Of a stretch of DNA of 64,000 nucleotides, positions 46,001-58,309 are shown in pieces. Position numbers and translations under genes: made by a program. Positions within the stretch are counted from its first letter, which is position 1; each line of letters starts with the position of its first letter. Below the pieces are notes generated by a model. It did not search any database, had not been told where the DNA came from, and worked only from the letters and a program-made list of their open reading frames with translations. The DNA lies in the NCBI RefSeq assembly GCF_900496995.4, contig NC_044019.1, positions 496,001-560,000 on the forward strand, written 5' to 3'. Origin of the DNA: Aquila chrysaetos chrysaetos. Lineage: Eukaryota > Chordata > Aves > Accipitriformes > Accipitridae.

Positions 46001-49000
46001 GAATCCTCTTTTTTAACTGTTATTTTGCCACTTGTAGGAGCAGAATGTTGTAACTGAGACAAAATGCTGAAAGACTGGTCAAATTTTGCTAACGTAGTGT
46101 GATGTGTTTAGTGTCACACCTGTATTTACTTATATTTGCATGGTAGCAGCCCTGTTATTTTTTTACGAATGTGCAGTTTGCACTGAGGCACTTGTTTCTG
46201 CTGAGGTACAGTGGCTTCATACCGTGACTCTGTACTGCACTGTCTTGAGCGGGGAGACGCTTGTGCTTTGCTATGTATTTGCAGATAGGTAGAAACCCTT
46301 TAAATGGTAGTGTAGGTTTTTTGGTTTTTCTTTTTCTCCCCTTTTTCTTCCTTTCTTTGTACTTCCTTCAGAAGTCTTGCTTAAGAAAAGAAAAACCTGT
46401 TATTAACATACTTTTTTGGATTCCCAGGATAAAGCCCTGGATTTTGTGCTGCTAAGTCCTGGGTTTGGCTTAGCTGTAAGGGAGACCCAACAGCCACCCG
46501 CTCCAGCAGTGGGCAGGCAGCATACAGCAGTTCTGCTGCTCTCCATGGCTGCATGGCATGCTAGCGTCGGTTCTTCCTCTGGAGGGGAAGCTGCATTGTC
46601 ACAGAACAGTTCTGTCAAAATAAGCTAAATCTATCAGATAACTGAAAGAGAGATGGCAGGGCGCTTGGTTTCTCCACACAAATCTAAATTATATTCTGCT
46701 CACAGATTTTTGCCAGTGTTTGCATAGGTGTGTTGATAAATTAAAGAACACTTTGTGTTTAATGTGAAACTTTTTTTTTTTTTTCCAGAAGCAGTTGGCT
46801 CTGAAGGCATCAAACAGAATGGAAAAAAGCTTGCCGTTAGTCAGAACCGGAGCCATGACAGCACCGATAAAAGTGCTCCCAGGTATGGTATCTCTCTTGC
46901 TTCTTGTGTAGGTTTGGTGAAGCAGCTGAAGGGAGAGTTGTGCACGTCAGCTCTTTGTGGAAGGTCTAGTGAGGAGTAAAAGTGGTGGCAATGTTTCTTT
47001 GCTGGTTTAGCTATGCCTCCCCTTCACAGACAGTAAATATATATAGCACCAAAGTTCTGGATACTTCTGGGTGATTGTGTATGGACGGAATGATCTGCAG
47101 TGGGCAAATTGTTGATGCTTTGATGTCTAGAGGAAGGAAGAGAAGGTGCAGAGAGCTTTCTGTCTGGGCTTCCTGGTTTTCAGCTGGAAACCCAGTGGGG
47201 AAGTTGGTCTCTCTGGTGCCAGCGTATGAGGTCTGTGCACACACCAGTGCTCGAGCAATCTTGTGGCTGCATTATTTAGTTCCATCTGCCGGCAACCGTG
47301 TCGGTTGCAGTCCCCAGAGGTGGTGGGATCTAGAGCAGAAGTTTACAACTTTTTGAGAAGAGAATCTGCAGATTCTAGTTAGGAGAGAAAAAAGTTCAGC
47401 ATAAGCATGCTGTCAAAACTTTAGTGGGAATTTCAGCACAGTCTCTCAGAAACAGTCCTGCTAGTCCCCTATTTGGGCATATTTTTGCTGTTTAGTGGGA
47501 CAGGACCTGCTAGCGTTGTTTATTTTGAATTCAGAGAGCTTTGGCTTAGGGCCACCGTGTCTCATAGATACACTCTTAAAATGGTAGTTTCATTTTCCAG
47601 TTCCCAGGACTTTGTGGACTGTGCTGCATATCCTTCAAAGTCTGTCTATGTGCTGTCCTTGGCACTGGTGTGCAGGTTGTTGACCTTAAATTTATACCAT
47701 CCACTTGCTTGTGGGAACTCCCAAGCTGTGGTATTATTACTGTTGCAAAAGGAGTTCACAGAGCCATGAGATACTAAATAAAACCACCTCTACCTCCACC
47801 CACTCTGTGCTGCCTCCTTTCTAGGCAGAACTGGGAGTTTTCCACCAGAAGGCTTTTTAAACAAACACAGTTTTTCATTCTTCTGCTGAGGTCAGAAGGG
47901 CTGAGCAGAGGTAGCGGGAGATGAGATTTGCATCTCCTTGTTCCAGTAAGCAGGAAAGGTGTACAGGTTTTGTATCAACATCCAGATGTGAGTGAGGCCT
48001 ATGCTGAATCAACAGGCTGCACCAGGTTGGTGAAAACCATTTGTTTTTTCAGTCAGTTAAACTGGTTTTATCTAGAGATCTGAACCATTCTAAGAAATGC
48101 TCATTTCATTCTTGTTTGCTTCTCCCAAACACTGATTATCTATCTTTAGTGAAACAGACAGATAAATGCAAATCAAGTCCTCAGTGGCAGAAATAAGCTG
48201 TTCAGGGTGTGTGTATATCCCGGGTTTCATCATGCAGTTTTGTTTTCATTTTCAGGCAAAACAAACTCAAACCTGAAGTGACAACTGAAATGGTACGGTC
48301 CTCCAATGTAATGGTTTCAAACAAGACTTCAATCTTATCAGAACCAAAGTTTGGACTAAGAGATACTATTGTTAAATCTCAGCTTGTACAAATGGAGGAT
48401 TCCTACACACACATCCAGAGCTTCAGGTAATTATCATTCCTGAGAAGAACTTATTTTTGCAGGGAGTAAGTTGGTTAGCATACGCTGTCAAAATAACTCA
48501 TGTTCGTTATTTCATCTAGTATCCCTGCAAATAGGAAATTTTGTAGAAAAATATGATCCATACTTTCCAGAACAGCCTTCCTTCCTCGTTTAGGCATTAG
48601 CAGAGAAGGATTTCATTCATGTCTCTGTCGAGGCTTGCCTCATGGTTCTTGTTGAGAAAATGGCCCTTTTGAAATGACTTTTTCCTGTGCTTATTTCAGA
48701 CTGTGTCTAGGAATGCATCAATTCTGTGCACCTCTGGCCTTCTCCCTCACTGCTTCTGTTTACTATTTATGCATTTAGTTGTTCCAATAAGCTCGTAAGA
48801 GCTTGGGTGAAATACATAATTAGGACCAAAACTTCACTGTGGTTGAAATCCTTTCATGCATGTCATTCTAGGAATTTATCATTTCAAACTGCTATTGCAC
48901 AGCTCTAGTCATCTTTTTTTTTTTTAATACTATATGTAAAAATGTGTATCCTTCTGTAAAACATGTCTGTAAAGATGCTACTGTAATTAAATCATTTTAG

Positions 49001-52000
49001 GGATTTGCGCTTTGTCACATTTTCCTAATTCCCCCGGAAACATGTTACTCCTAAGTAATTATTTGTAGTATTAAGTACATGGGTTAATAATAGTGGTATT
49101 TCCATCAGCTCTACAATTTGCAGCTCTGGGATTTAGTTAATTTCTTTGCAGATTTTTTGTTGGGACATACAATGTGAATGGTCAGTCACCCAGAGAAAGC
49201 CTCCAGCCTTGGCTGAGATGTGATGCTGAGCCTCCAGACATTTACTGTGTGGGGTGAGTGTCTCTTTCTGGCCCGTTCTTCCAAGCTTTGACTGTGGGTT
49301 GCTTGCTTGTGAATCTGTAGCATGGAGGTGTTCAGCTAAGACACCACAGCTGAGGAATGTTTGCATTGCCTTACTCCATCGCACAGTTTTAGAATGTGTG
49401 TTTGCATAGCCTGAAAGGGCTGTTACTCTGGTAGTGTTTGGACTCTTTGGCACTGGAGTGTTACAAAATCTTTAATGCCATTCAATTTAATACTAATAGT
49501 AATTTAGCTTTACATTTAACATCTTTTCAGCATAACTGAATTTGAGTTTTCAGTTATAAATTTAGTGAGTATAAATTGATTTAGTTCTTCCCCAGAGGAA
49601 AAGGCTGGAGAGTTATAAACAAGTGCATGCATCCATGGGTTCCTTCCTCTAACACAGTTTCCAGGAGCTTGATCTGAGTAAAGAAGCCTTCTTTTTCAAT
49701 GACACACCGAAAGAAGAAGAATGGTTTAAAGCTGTAACTGATAGTCTTCACCCAGATGCCAAATACGCGAAGGTAAATGTGGCTTTTGGGGAGCTTTGAG
49801 TGTGGAATCATTTTCCACTTGGGCCTCTTTTCCCTTTGCTTTTTCTTGTCCTCAATTGCTGTATCTTCCAGAGGCTCATTGTCTGCAGGCTTTTGCTCAG
49901 TCAGAAGTGCTCTGAAGGTGAAGTAGGTGGTGTTGCTGTGCAGGGTGCTGAGGCAGGGCGCAGGACAGGAGACCAGAGCTAGGCATCCACGCATAAAGGA
50001 AGCTCGTGCTATCTCAGGGGAAGAGAATAGGAAGTATCTTAGCTTCTTCCATGTCTGTCTCCACAAAGCATGTTGGAATGAGTTGTGAAGGTATCTTGGT
50101 AGAAATACTGCTTATGTTTTGGCTCCTGCTCCTTAGGTCTGCTTTGTCTCTTGTCACTGTTGTTGAAAGGAAGCTTCTTCCATGGGTTGTGCCTGTGCTG
50201 TAGGTTTTGCTTTGGGCTCCAACTTTGTTTGCTGGGGTGCTGGTCCCTAGCTCCTTCCTGTGCTGTGCTGCTGGAGTGCCTGTGTACTGTGAGCCCAGCT
50301 GGTCCATCGGATGAGCCTAGAACTCTGTTTTTCTTCATCTGTGTTGTGGTGACCTGTGTTCTGGACGGGGGGACGTTGTGCCTGCTCTCATCAAACCTCT
50401 CCCATTCTAGTATTTAATGGAACAAGATCTCTTTTTCAGGTGAAACTTGTACGGCTCGTGGGAATCATGCTTCTGTTATATGTGAAAGCAGACCTTGCTT
50501 TGAACATCTCCGAGGTGGAAATTGAGACTGTGGGAACTGGAATCATGGGCAGGATGGTAAGAATGGCAACTGTGCATGAGAAGGTGTGAGATTTAGAAGA
50601 TCCCTTGAGAGCCCCTCTCCTTAGATGTAGTGGTTATTCCTCCAGCTAAGGGATGCGGCTGCCTTTAGAAGCACATAGTCCTGTCCCTGAGTGAGCTCAG
50701 GGCATTGCTAGAGGGAATTGCCATGTGCTCGCAAAGGCTCAAAGACCTTGGGGAGAATCTTCTCTGAAGGGGTTTTTTTCTGATTGCATGTGCTGGGCTG
50801 TGTGGGGCCTTGCTCTCATGTGATTTTGATGCTGGCTGTGATTTTGCCCAAAGCAAATAACACAAGGAAACACGAGTAGAAGAAACATGTCTATCCAGAT
50901 TAGTTTTCCTGAGGAGGATTTCCTGGCCTCTTGCCATTCCACACCATTGGAATGAAGTCTGTGCCCTTTGAATGTAGTTTCTGTGAACATTGCAGCTATA
51001 ACTTGTCAAAGGTATTTTTGACCAGCTCAGCCATGTGCTTCCTCCTCCGTTTACAATTTTTTTACAGTTTGTGTTGAAAGATCCAGTTGTTGCTAAATAG
51101 GTTTTGGGACTTGCTGAAGTAACTGACCAGTTCTCTTACTGATTTTAATTTCCTTTTGTGTTAGCTAATTCCTGAATTACAAACTGAGTTCCATGTGCTT
51201 GCTTGCTGTGTTCTGTTGCTGTGTGCAACCCTCACACGAGTTACTGACTTGACTTCATGAAGTAGTTATCACTAATTGGTGTTTTCAGCCTTTTTCTTCC
51301 TCTGGAATTAAATGGTCTGCTTCAATGTCTTCTGGCTTGTCCACTGCTAGTAACGCCTGTGTGGATTCATCTGTTGTGTAGAAGCTTCTGACCAATGTCT
51401 TTGTCTTTATCTTTCAGGGTAACAAAGGTGGTGTTGCCATAAGGTTTAAATTCCATAACACTAGCGTGTGCATTGTAAATTCTCACCTTGCAGCTCACAT
51501 GGAGGAATATGAGCGGAGGAACCAGGACTTCAAAGACATCTGCTCTCGGATGCAATTCTGCAAATCGGATCCAAATTTGCCCCCTCTCACTATTGGCAAA
51601 CACGAGTATGCTTCCTGTCTGACTGTGTGAATCACTGCACGTGGCAAGGAAGAACCTTATGAACGTAATGGGGTGTGAGGTTCTCTTAGCAGGGATGCGA
51701 GAAGGGGTGCCCAGTGATCTAATCGTCAGCCTGGAAGGGCCAGAAATGCTTTACTCTAACCCTGGTTTTGAGAGTGGTCACCTATACAGTTCTGACGAGT
51801 CACTTGCCGCCTGCGATCTTCCAGGCCTTGTTTTATTTTGAAGCATGAAGTGGGAATGGGGCAATAAATAATATGCATCGATTTCCTCAACGGGTTGTGG
51901 GATTTAGTCAGTGTGGAATATTAAAAGCACCAGTTACTAAGAGGTAGTGACAAACATGCAGAACAGGAATTAAAAACAGCAAGGGTAGAAAATGTAGCTT

Positions 52001-55000
52001 CTCTTTCAAGTTTTCACTCTTACTTGTTCTCTCTGAAGGAGAAGCAGACACAGCATCCACCTGATCATGTTGAGATTAGAAGAGCTCATGCTTGCATTAG
52101 ATGGTTTAAGGCACTGCTGCGGAGCTGTGCTTCCAGCTCACGGCCAGCTTGCGTTTTGGACATCTTCAGGCCTCTGTGCAGACTTCTGGTGTACATTCTC
52201 TTTCAGTGTGATCTTATGGTTGGGTGACCTCAACTATCGGCTGGAGGAACTGGATGTGGCAAAAGTGAAGCAGCTTGTAGATGAGAAAGCATTTCTAGAA
52301 CTTTGCCAATATGACCAGGTACTGATGTCTCACCTACCTGCAGGTGGTGCTGAGGGTGCTAGTTAGAAACTGCACAGGTACTCCTTGGCCTTCTCAGTGC
52401 CGAACATCTCCCTTTTAGCTCGTATGGGAATTGTGCGTGAGCTTATTTAAAATTAAATTTTTCATCTTTTTTTCTTTCGTAGCTAAAGAGGCAAATGAAC
52501 GCAAATGCAGTCTTTGAAGGCTTTACAGAGGGAGAGATTTCTTTCCAGCCAACATACAAATATGATGCTGGCTGTGATGACTGGGACACAAGGTACGGTG
52601 ATTGCCTCATATGTGATGCTACCAACGGCTAATGTTACCACTGAAGGAAGTAAAAACAAAGCTAAAAAGAATTGCAGATCTAATGGCTATAAATAGGAAC
52701 AGTTCTGAGATTATGGCTGTTCCTCTCCCTTGGCTCCAAAATCCATCTCCAGTTTACATCTATTTATGTTGCTTTTCTTCCACTGCTACTTGTCAGCTAT
52801 TCCTAATCTTTTCTCCAGGAATAATCCATTGGGTTTCCTCTTAGTTAGAGGTGTACAAAATTAAGGAATCATTTTAGTTAGTTTCATTCTTTTTGTTTGG
52901 TTTGGTTTTTTTTACCAAGCAAAATTTTTAGGATCTTTTATTTGCTGATATCTACTCAGGTCAGACCAGCTAGGGTTCGAAATGGTGCATTTGTGCTGTC
53001 TGTAACTGAGCACATTCTCCAAAAGACTGCAAGAACCATCATTCCTGCAATGCACTACACAGAGTGGCTGACCTGTTCTTAGTAAACTGGGAATGTCAGC
53101 TTCAAGTGCAGGAATGAAATCTGTGCAGCAGTCAGTAAAAAAAAATAAAAAAATTGAAATGTGAACTTTAAATGTAGAACCTGAGTTCTTATTTTTCATG
53201 GTTCTTATGGTCAAAAATATCTCTGAGTATTGCTTTGTATGTTAATTGTATCAAAAGAACAAAATAAACAATTGCAACTTTGAAGAAGTAGAAAGTAAAG
53301 CATAATATAGAGATACCCAATAGTAGACAATCAAATTTTTTATAACTAGTCAAAGAAACTGGAAAATACAACTTTGATAGAGAACTAGCTCCAGGCCATG
53401 TCAGGAAAACACCGAGTCTCAGGGAGAGCAGTATTCTGCCTTGCGTTGTTACTCCACCTGAACTGTGCCTGGAAGCTGTAATTTTTACCTCTGTTTTAGT
53501 GAGAAGTGTCGTGTTCCAGCATGGTGTGATCGGATACTCTGGAAAGGGCAGAACATTGCTCAGCTAAGCTATCGCAGCCATATGGCTTTGAAGATCAGTG
53601 ATCATAAGCCAGTTAGCTCTGTGTTTGATATTGGGGTAAGTACGTCAGTGCTGAAGGAAATAACTCTGCTGACCTCGTCCGCTGTGTGGGGAGAGGGGGA
53701 TGGAGGAGGGAGGTTCTCCTGCTGATTTCCCTCTCCTCCTGCTTTTATGGCATCCACAGAGAACAATGGCTTAAAAGGTGGGCTAGATAAGATACTGAGA
53801 TAGGATTGTTGTTCATAGTAAGCTAGGGTTGTGTTAAATGATACTTCAGTTAAGCAGAATAATGCATGAATATCTGTAGGTATTTTTTCAGAAGTGTTCT
53901 TTTGCCTTTTTTGTATTTTCCTAATAATTTTCACAGAAACTTGCAATGCAGGAATGCTACATCATTGACAGCACAGTAGTGTTTTTTAGAACAAAACAAA
54001 ACAAAACAAGCTGATCTAGTACTGACTGGGAGACTCTCTTGCTAGTTATGGCAAGGTCCTTTACTGTTGGATCCTGACGAGATCTTGGAGCATTAGTGCT
54101 CCAAGGGGCTCTGTTCGTTACATGTGTTGTATATGCTAGTGTGCTGCTAAAATCAAATCACTTCATGTTTCCAGCTGTGTTACAGCTGTCCTGCAGAGGC
54201 ATAGTAAATGCCAGTTGGTGCAGTGTGTTTCCTTTTCAGGTGAAGGTTGTGAATGAGGACCTCTATCGAAAAGCCTTTGAGGAAATAGTCCGCTCACTGG
54301 ATAAGCTGGAGAATGCCAACATTCCCTCGGTGACCCTCTCCCAGAGAGAGGTAGGGTGTGTTCATGTGCTGTGACTCGTTGGAGAAACTGGGCAACTCTA
54401 GACCCCAGAAGTGTATTCCAGTGGTAGAAGTACGTTAGATGGATTCTGGACCCTGGGGTCTGGTTCCAAAGAAGTAGAATATTTTGACTTCCTGCTGTTC
54501 TCTATTTACAAGCCCTAGAAATATTTGTTTCTGTTTAGATACAGCTAAATTCTATTCACAGTACCAGGCTGAAACGTAGGGCATGTTACTCCCTGAGGTG
54601 GGAGGTGAGAGGGAGAGTAAGAGGGTAGTTTGTGGCCCTTGCTCTGACTTGTTTGAAACATAAAATGTAAAATCTGAAGGATTTGGAGACGGTCACAAAA
54701 CCTGCATTTGCTTTGTGTGTTGGGGCCTAAAAAAGATAAGCAAATGAGACATTTGAGGCTACAGCTATCTTGTTCTCAAATTTCACTGAGGTTATTTGAG
54801 GTGAGCATTTGTTTTAAAGGGCCCACTGATGCAAACGACTTTGGCATACAGAGTAAGCAAATGTAATCCTATGTAATCCTGGAAGAGATGGGGTGCAGGA
54901 GCAAGAGGGTTAATCTGGGTATTTTGCTGCTCGATGTTGACTGACATTTGTTTCTAGTTCCATTTTGAGGATGTTAAATACATGCAGCTGCAGGTAGAAA

Positions 55001-57930
55001 AGTTTACAATCCGCAATGGACAAGTGCCCTGCCAGTTCGAATTTATCAGCAAGCCAGATGAGGAAACCTACTGCAAGGAGTGGCTGATTGCTAATCCCAG
55101 TAAGGGCTTTCTTCTATCAGGTGAGCTCCCTGTTGTTCATCTCATGTTAATGAGCTAATATTTCACATTCTGGCTTAGTTCTCTCTGCTGTTTTGAGAAT
55201 GCTATGCCTATTTGCAGGCTTATTGGTTTAATACCTTTTTGAACTGAGTATGGGTTTTTTTATCATCTTCTGGCAGATGCTGAGATCACAATTGAGTTGG
55301 AGGTGTTTGTTAATAAATCAACAGCTACACACTTAAACTCTGGAGAGGAAAAACTTGAAGATATCTTGGTCTTGCATCTTAACAGGGGGAAGGATTATTT
55401 TCTATCTGTAACAGGCAACTACTTGCCAAGTTGCTTTGGGTCTCCTATTCATACTCTGTGTTACATGAGGGAACCGATCCAGGACATGCCAGCAGAATCC
55501 ATTCGGAAACTTGTGAGTTAAAGACAAGATTCCCTTCTGAACCCACAAGAACCATTAAAACGATGTTAAGTCCTGTTTATTGCTAAAGAGCCTTCTTCCA
55601 CTTCCCTGGTCCATAGTCGCTGATAACAGCTTGTGCTCTCCAGTGCACCATCTTCACACCTTGCATTAATTCTTCACGTGGATGAACGAACCCATTTCAT
55701 ATAGAGAGCACTGAAAGTAAGATCCCATTTGCTCTGCCTGCACATTTTAAAAAGGTGTGCAACTTCCAAATGTAGACCTTTTCTCTGGAACCTTTGGCTT
55801 TCTCCGCGTCGAATGGAGGTGTGTGTGTATATGTGGAGGCATGATGTAACATTTCCATATTGCTGAGTGTACGTGAAGTGTGTTTATGAGAGCAGCTTGT
55901 TTCTTCTGTCTGGACTTTTGATATAAATGTGCCTGTTGTACTAGTCTTGTATGAAGACTGGTGAGTAAAGTTGCACGGTTTCTTAACAAGCCTTAATTCT
56001 CAGGTATAAGCTTTGTGAAGCATTTTTGCTGAGTAGAATAAGAACTTGGCTAGCTACCTTTTTTTTTTTTTTTTTTTTTTCCCCCACACACACCTCCCCC
56101 TCTCAGACTCTGATGCCACTAGAAGTGAGTGATGATGCTGTTCAAGCTGAAAAGCCTATGGACATTCCAAAAGAGCTGTGGATGATGGTGGATCACTTGT
56201 ACCGCAATGCTTCCCAGCAGGTTGGCAGTGTTTGTACTGGAAACACAAAATAATTTGTTTTGCGTTAGTTTTAGTTTTGAAGAAGGTACTGGTAATGGCA
56301 ATCATTGCTAACTGTGGATGTTTGGCCAATGGTAAAGAAAGATAAAAGACATCTGTAGTAAGCGATCCTGGTGCCGTGATTACACTGTTTCGTGATGGTG
56401 ACTTTGTGTGTGGCATGCATCAACAGCTGTCCTGCATTGCTCTCTACTGCAGTGCTGCAGCCTTACTAGAGCTGCTTGTGGTGAGATTTGTGCTGATAAC
56501 AATTTGGAGAAATTTTTCCAGCCAGATTATAAGGACATTGCTCTATTTACCCAAATAACTTTTATTTTCCCTGAGACTGACTAATGGTCGTCTTTGCAGG
56601 AGGACCTGTTTCAGCAACCAGGCCTCAGATCCGAATTTGAGCAAATCCGGGATTGTTTGGACAAAGGAATGCATGATATCCTCCGTATCCTTTTAGACTG
56701 ATGTCTGGTAAGGCTCACTATGCCTTAGTGATCAAAGCTGAAAAAGATTTGATCAGTCTTCTATACTCCACCATGGTTTTTAAATTACCGTCTCTCATCT
56801 TGGGGTAACTGAGATCTGCACTACTCCTTGTAATCAGGACAAATGCCCCTGATAAGTCCTTGCTATGTTGGTGAACGATTGTTGATGAATTACGTAAGTG
56901 TCCAACTGCCAGTGGAAATGGCTTTCTATGTGGAGTCAAATGATTTAACTCAAAGCTGTAAACAATAGGAGGAGGTCTTGGAGACCTAAGCAAAGTGTTT
57001 CAGCAGAAATATGACCAAAATAGATCACGCTGTGCTTGCCTCTTCCTTAACTGTCTTTGGATCAGTTGGCAGCAACCACTCAGTAGCAGAAGCCCTGCTG
57101 CTCTTCCTGGAAAGCCTGCCGGAGCCTGTCATCTGCTACAGGTTCTACAGCAGCTGTTTGGAGAGTGCCAGCAACTACTCGCTGAGCAGCCAGGTATCAC
57201 AGGCTTCTCTGTGAGACTGTTTCTGTAATTCTGGAGGGAGGGGAGGCAAACTTTTATGCCAGACCAGTAACGAGGTGATGTTGGTAGTAGATAAAGCTGC
57301 CAAGCCATTGCCATGTCTTCAATATAAATGTTGTTTTGGTTTTTTTCCCCTCCTCAGATTATCTCTAATCTGCCAGGGTGCCATAAAAATGTATTTGAAT
57401 ATCTAATGGCATTTCTACGAGAACTACTGAAAAATTCAGGGAAAAACCATTTGGATGTGAATATTCTTGGTAAGGCGAGCAAAATAACCATTCTGTTCAG
57501 AGGGGCTTTGCAGTTTGTACAACAAAACACATTTCTCCAAAGTGAGTGCAGTCATGGCCTCTACTGTTCTGAAGCATTTAATAATGAGCGAACAGTCCAT
57601 AGAAAAACAGTCATTGCAGTAGCCTGAAGAAAGTTGTAAAGTGACTCAGGTGCGGGTGGGTCATCAGCTTTATCTGATGCCATTCTGAAGCCAGGCATTC
57701 TCCCACTTTGACTGATTGGGGTTGGTGGAATTACCCTTGATACCCTGCTGCTGACAGGCTCTTATTGTGTGCCTGTGGCTTTTTTTTTTTTCTTTTTTAA
57801 TGCAGCTAGTATATTTGGTGGCTTGTTACTTAGACCTCCTCCTGGACATCCTACACCTGATATAACTGAGAAGAGGAAAGCTCAGCAATTCATCCATCAG
57901 TTCCTCTTGAGAGAAGACAATTTACCATGA
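40060..57930 (+). CDS. INPP5B: Inositol polyphosphate 5-phosphatase B (type II 75-kDa)
   Basis: 22 exons: 40060-40116, 40273-40352, 40775-40872, 41251-41280, 41774-41884, 46789-46882, 48256-48426, 49152-49253, 49658-49772, 50440-50556, 51418-51605, 52207-52318, 52483-52592, 53500-53635, 54240-54350, 54958-55120, 55277-55512, 56107-56220, 56600-56684, 57066-57193, 57358-57469, 57806-57930. They sum to 2595 nt, 864 aa, phases consistent. The enzyme removes the 5-phosphate from PtdIns(4,5)P2 and related lipids on Golgi, endosome and ciliary membranes. Seen: N-terminal PH region (about 1-125); linker; catalytic domain (about 214-507) with NSHLAAH at 346, WLGDLNYR at 392 and PAWCDRILW at 468; ASH domain (about 508-677); RhoGAP-like domain (about 690-864). 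INPP5B is favoured over OCRL because exon 1 [14 protein letters not shown] and its position match. Introns 1 and 19 are U12-type. The C-terminus lacks the CaaX box remembered for human INPP5B (CNPL), and the linker is shorter than in the human long form. Confidence 0.96.
40117..40272 (+). other. INPP5B: U12-type (minor spliceosome) intron 1 of INPP5B
   Basis: The donor is GTATCCTTT, the minor-class 5' splice consensus. A perfect U12 branch site TTCCTTGAC lies at 40252-40260, with the branch A 13 bases from the AAG acceptor. Splicing joins ...TCRI to AVQGVL..., matching the INPP5B family. The intron is 156 bases. Confidence 0.9.
41660..41683. repeat. (TGCA)6 microsatellite in INPP5B intron 4
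   Basis: Six perfect tandem TGCA units, self-complementary as a block. Confidence 0.95.
42221..42345. repeat. Pyrimidine-rich degenerate minisatellite in INPP5B intron 5
   Basis: Repeated CCTGTCCTCCCGT-like units form an almost pure C/T strand of about 125 bases. It abuts the internal CpG island. Units are imperfect, alternating CCGTCC, CTGTCC and TTCCTATCC. Confidence 0.8.
42350..43120 (+). promoter_or_regulatory. INPP5B: Internal CpG island in INPP5B intron 5: probable alternative promoter and first exon
   Basis: A second dense CpG block lies 2.3 kb after the main promoter, between exons 5 and 6. It contains an ATG at 42686 followed by nine codons (MSAGGRPRR) and one base, ending at 42713 before a strong GTGAGC donor. 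That phase matches exon 6 at 46789, so splicing would give [16 protein letters not shown] and a 5-phosphatase lacking the PH region. A second strong donor, CAG before GTGAGT, ends at 43114. Short INPP5B isoforms without the N-terminal domain are known in mammals; that this island makes one is inference. Confidence 0.55.
43171..43439 (+). mobile_element. 5'-truncated CR1 LINE (3' end)
   Basis: The sequence carries the signature of the CR1 3' end: a reverse-transcriptase C-terminal remnant ([21 protein letters not shown]) at about 43270-43330, then the 3' tail GATGATCTTGAAGGTC and TTCCAACC, ending in the CR1 terminal octamer ATTCTATG. It is sense-oriented within INPP5B intron 5, directly downstream of the internal CpG island. 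Only about 270 bases remain, so it is inactive. Confidence 0.93.
56685..57065 (+). other. INPP5B: U12-type (minor spliceosome) intron 19 of INPP5B
   Basis: The donor is GTATCCTTTT and the branch site TTCCTTAAC is at 57043-57051, with the branch A 15 bases from the CAG acceptor ending at 57065. Splicing joins GMHDIL to [14 protein letters not shown] in the RhoGAP-like domain, matching the family. Length 381 bases. Confidence 0.92.
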
Positions 57931-58209
57931 ATTTCAGATGCAGCTAATCTGATTTTTAGATATCAAATTACTGTAAAAATATTTTGCTGTACAGTATACT
58001 GGCTCTTTTTTTGGGTATCACAGTATTTTATACAATCTATTGCTTTTGAAGGCACAGTTGTTGTTTGTTTGAAACTGTTCAAGCTTGTAAAGTGTATCAA
58101 ATTTCTAAATAAGCTGTATGTAGACAAGCAAAAATCTCAAAGCTGATCTTTACGCTGTATTTTATTTAACTTGTATTGAAGCTCAGAATTTGTAAGTCCT
58201 CGTTATTTA

Positions 58210-58215
58210 AATAAA
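58210..58215 (+). terminator. INPP5B: INPP5B poly(A) signal
   Basis: AATAAA lies 280 bases after the stop codon at the end of an A/T-rich 3' UTR. The sequence then switches abruptly to the MTF1 CpG island. Confidence 0.88.
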
Positions 58216-58309
58216 AAGATCTCGGTGTATTTTCCCAGCCTTATCTGCCCGTTGTCGACGTTGCCCGGTTTAGGCTCTTGGTTTGTTGACAGTGACTTCA
58301 GTCACCGTT

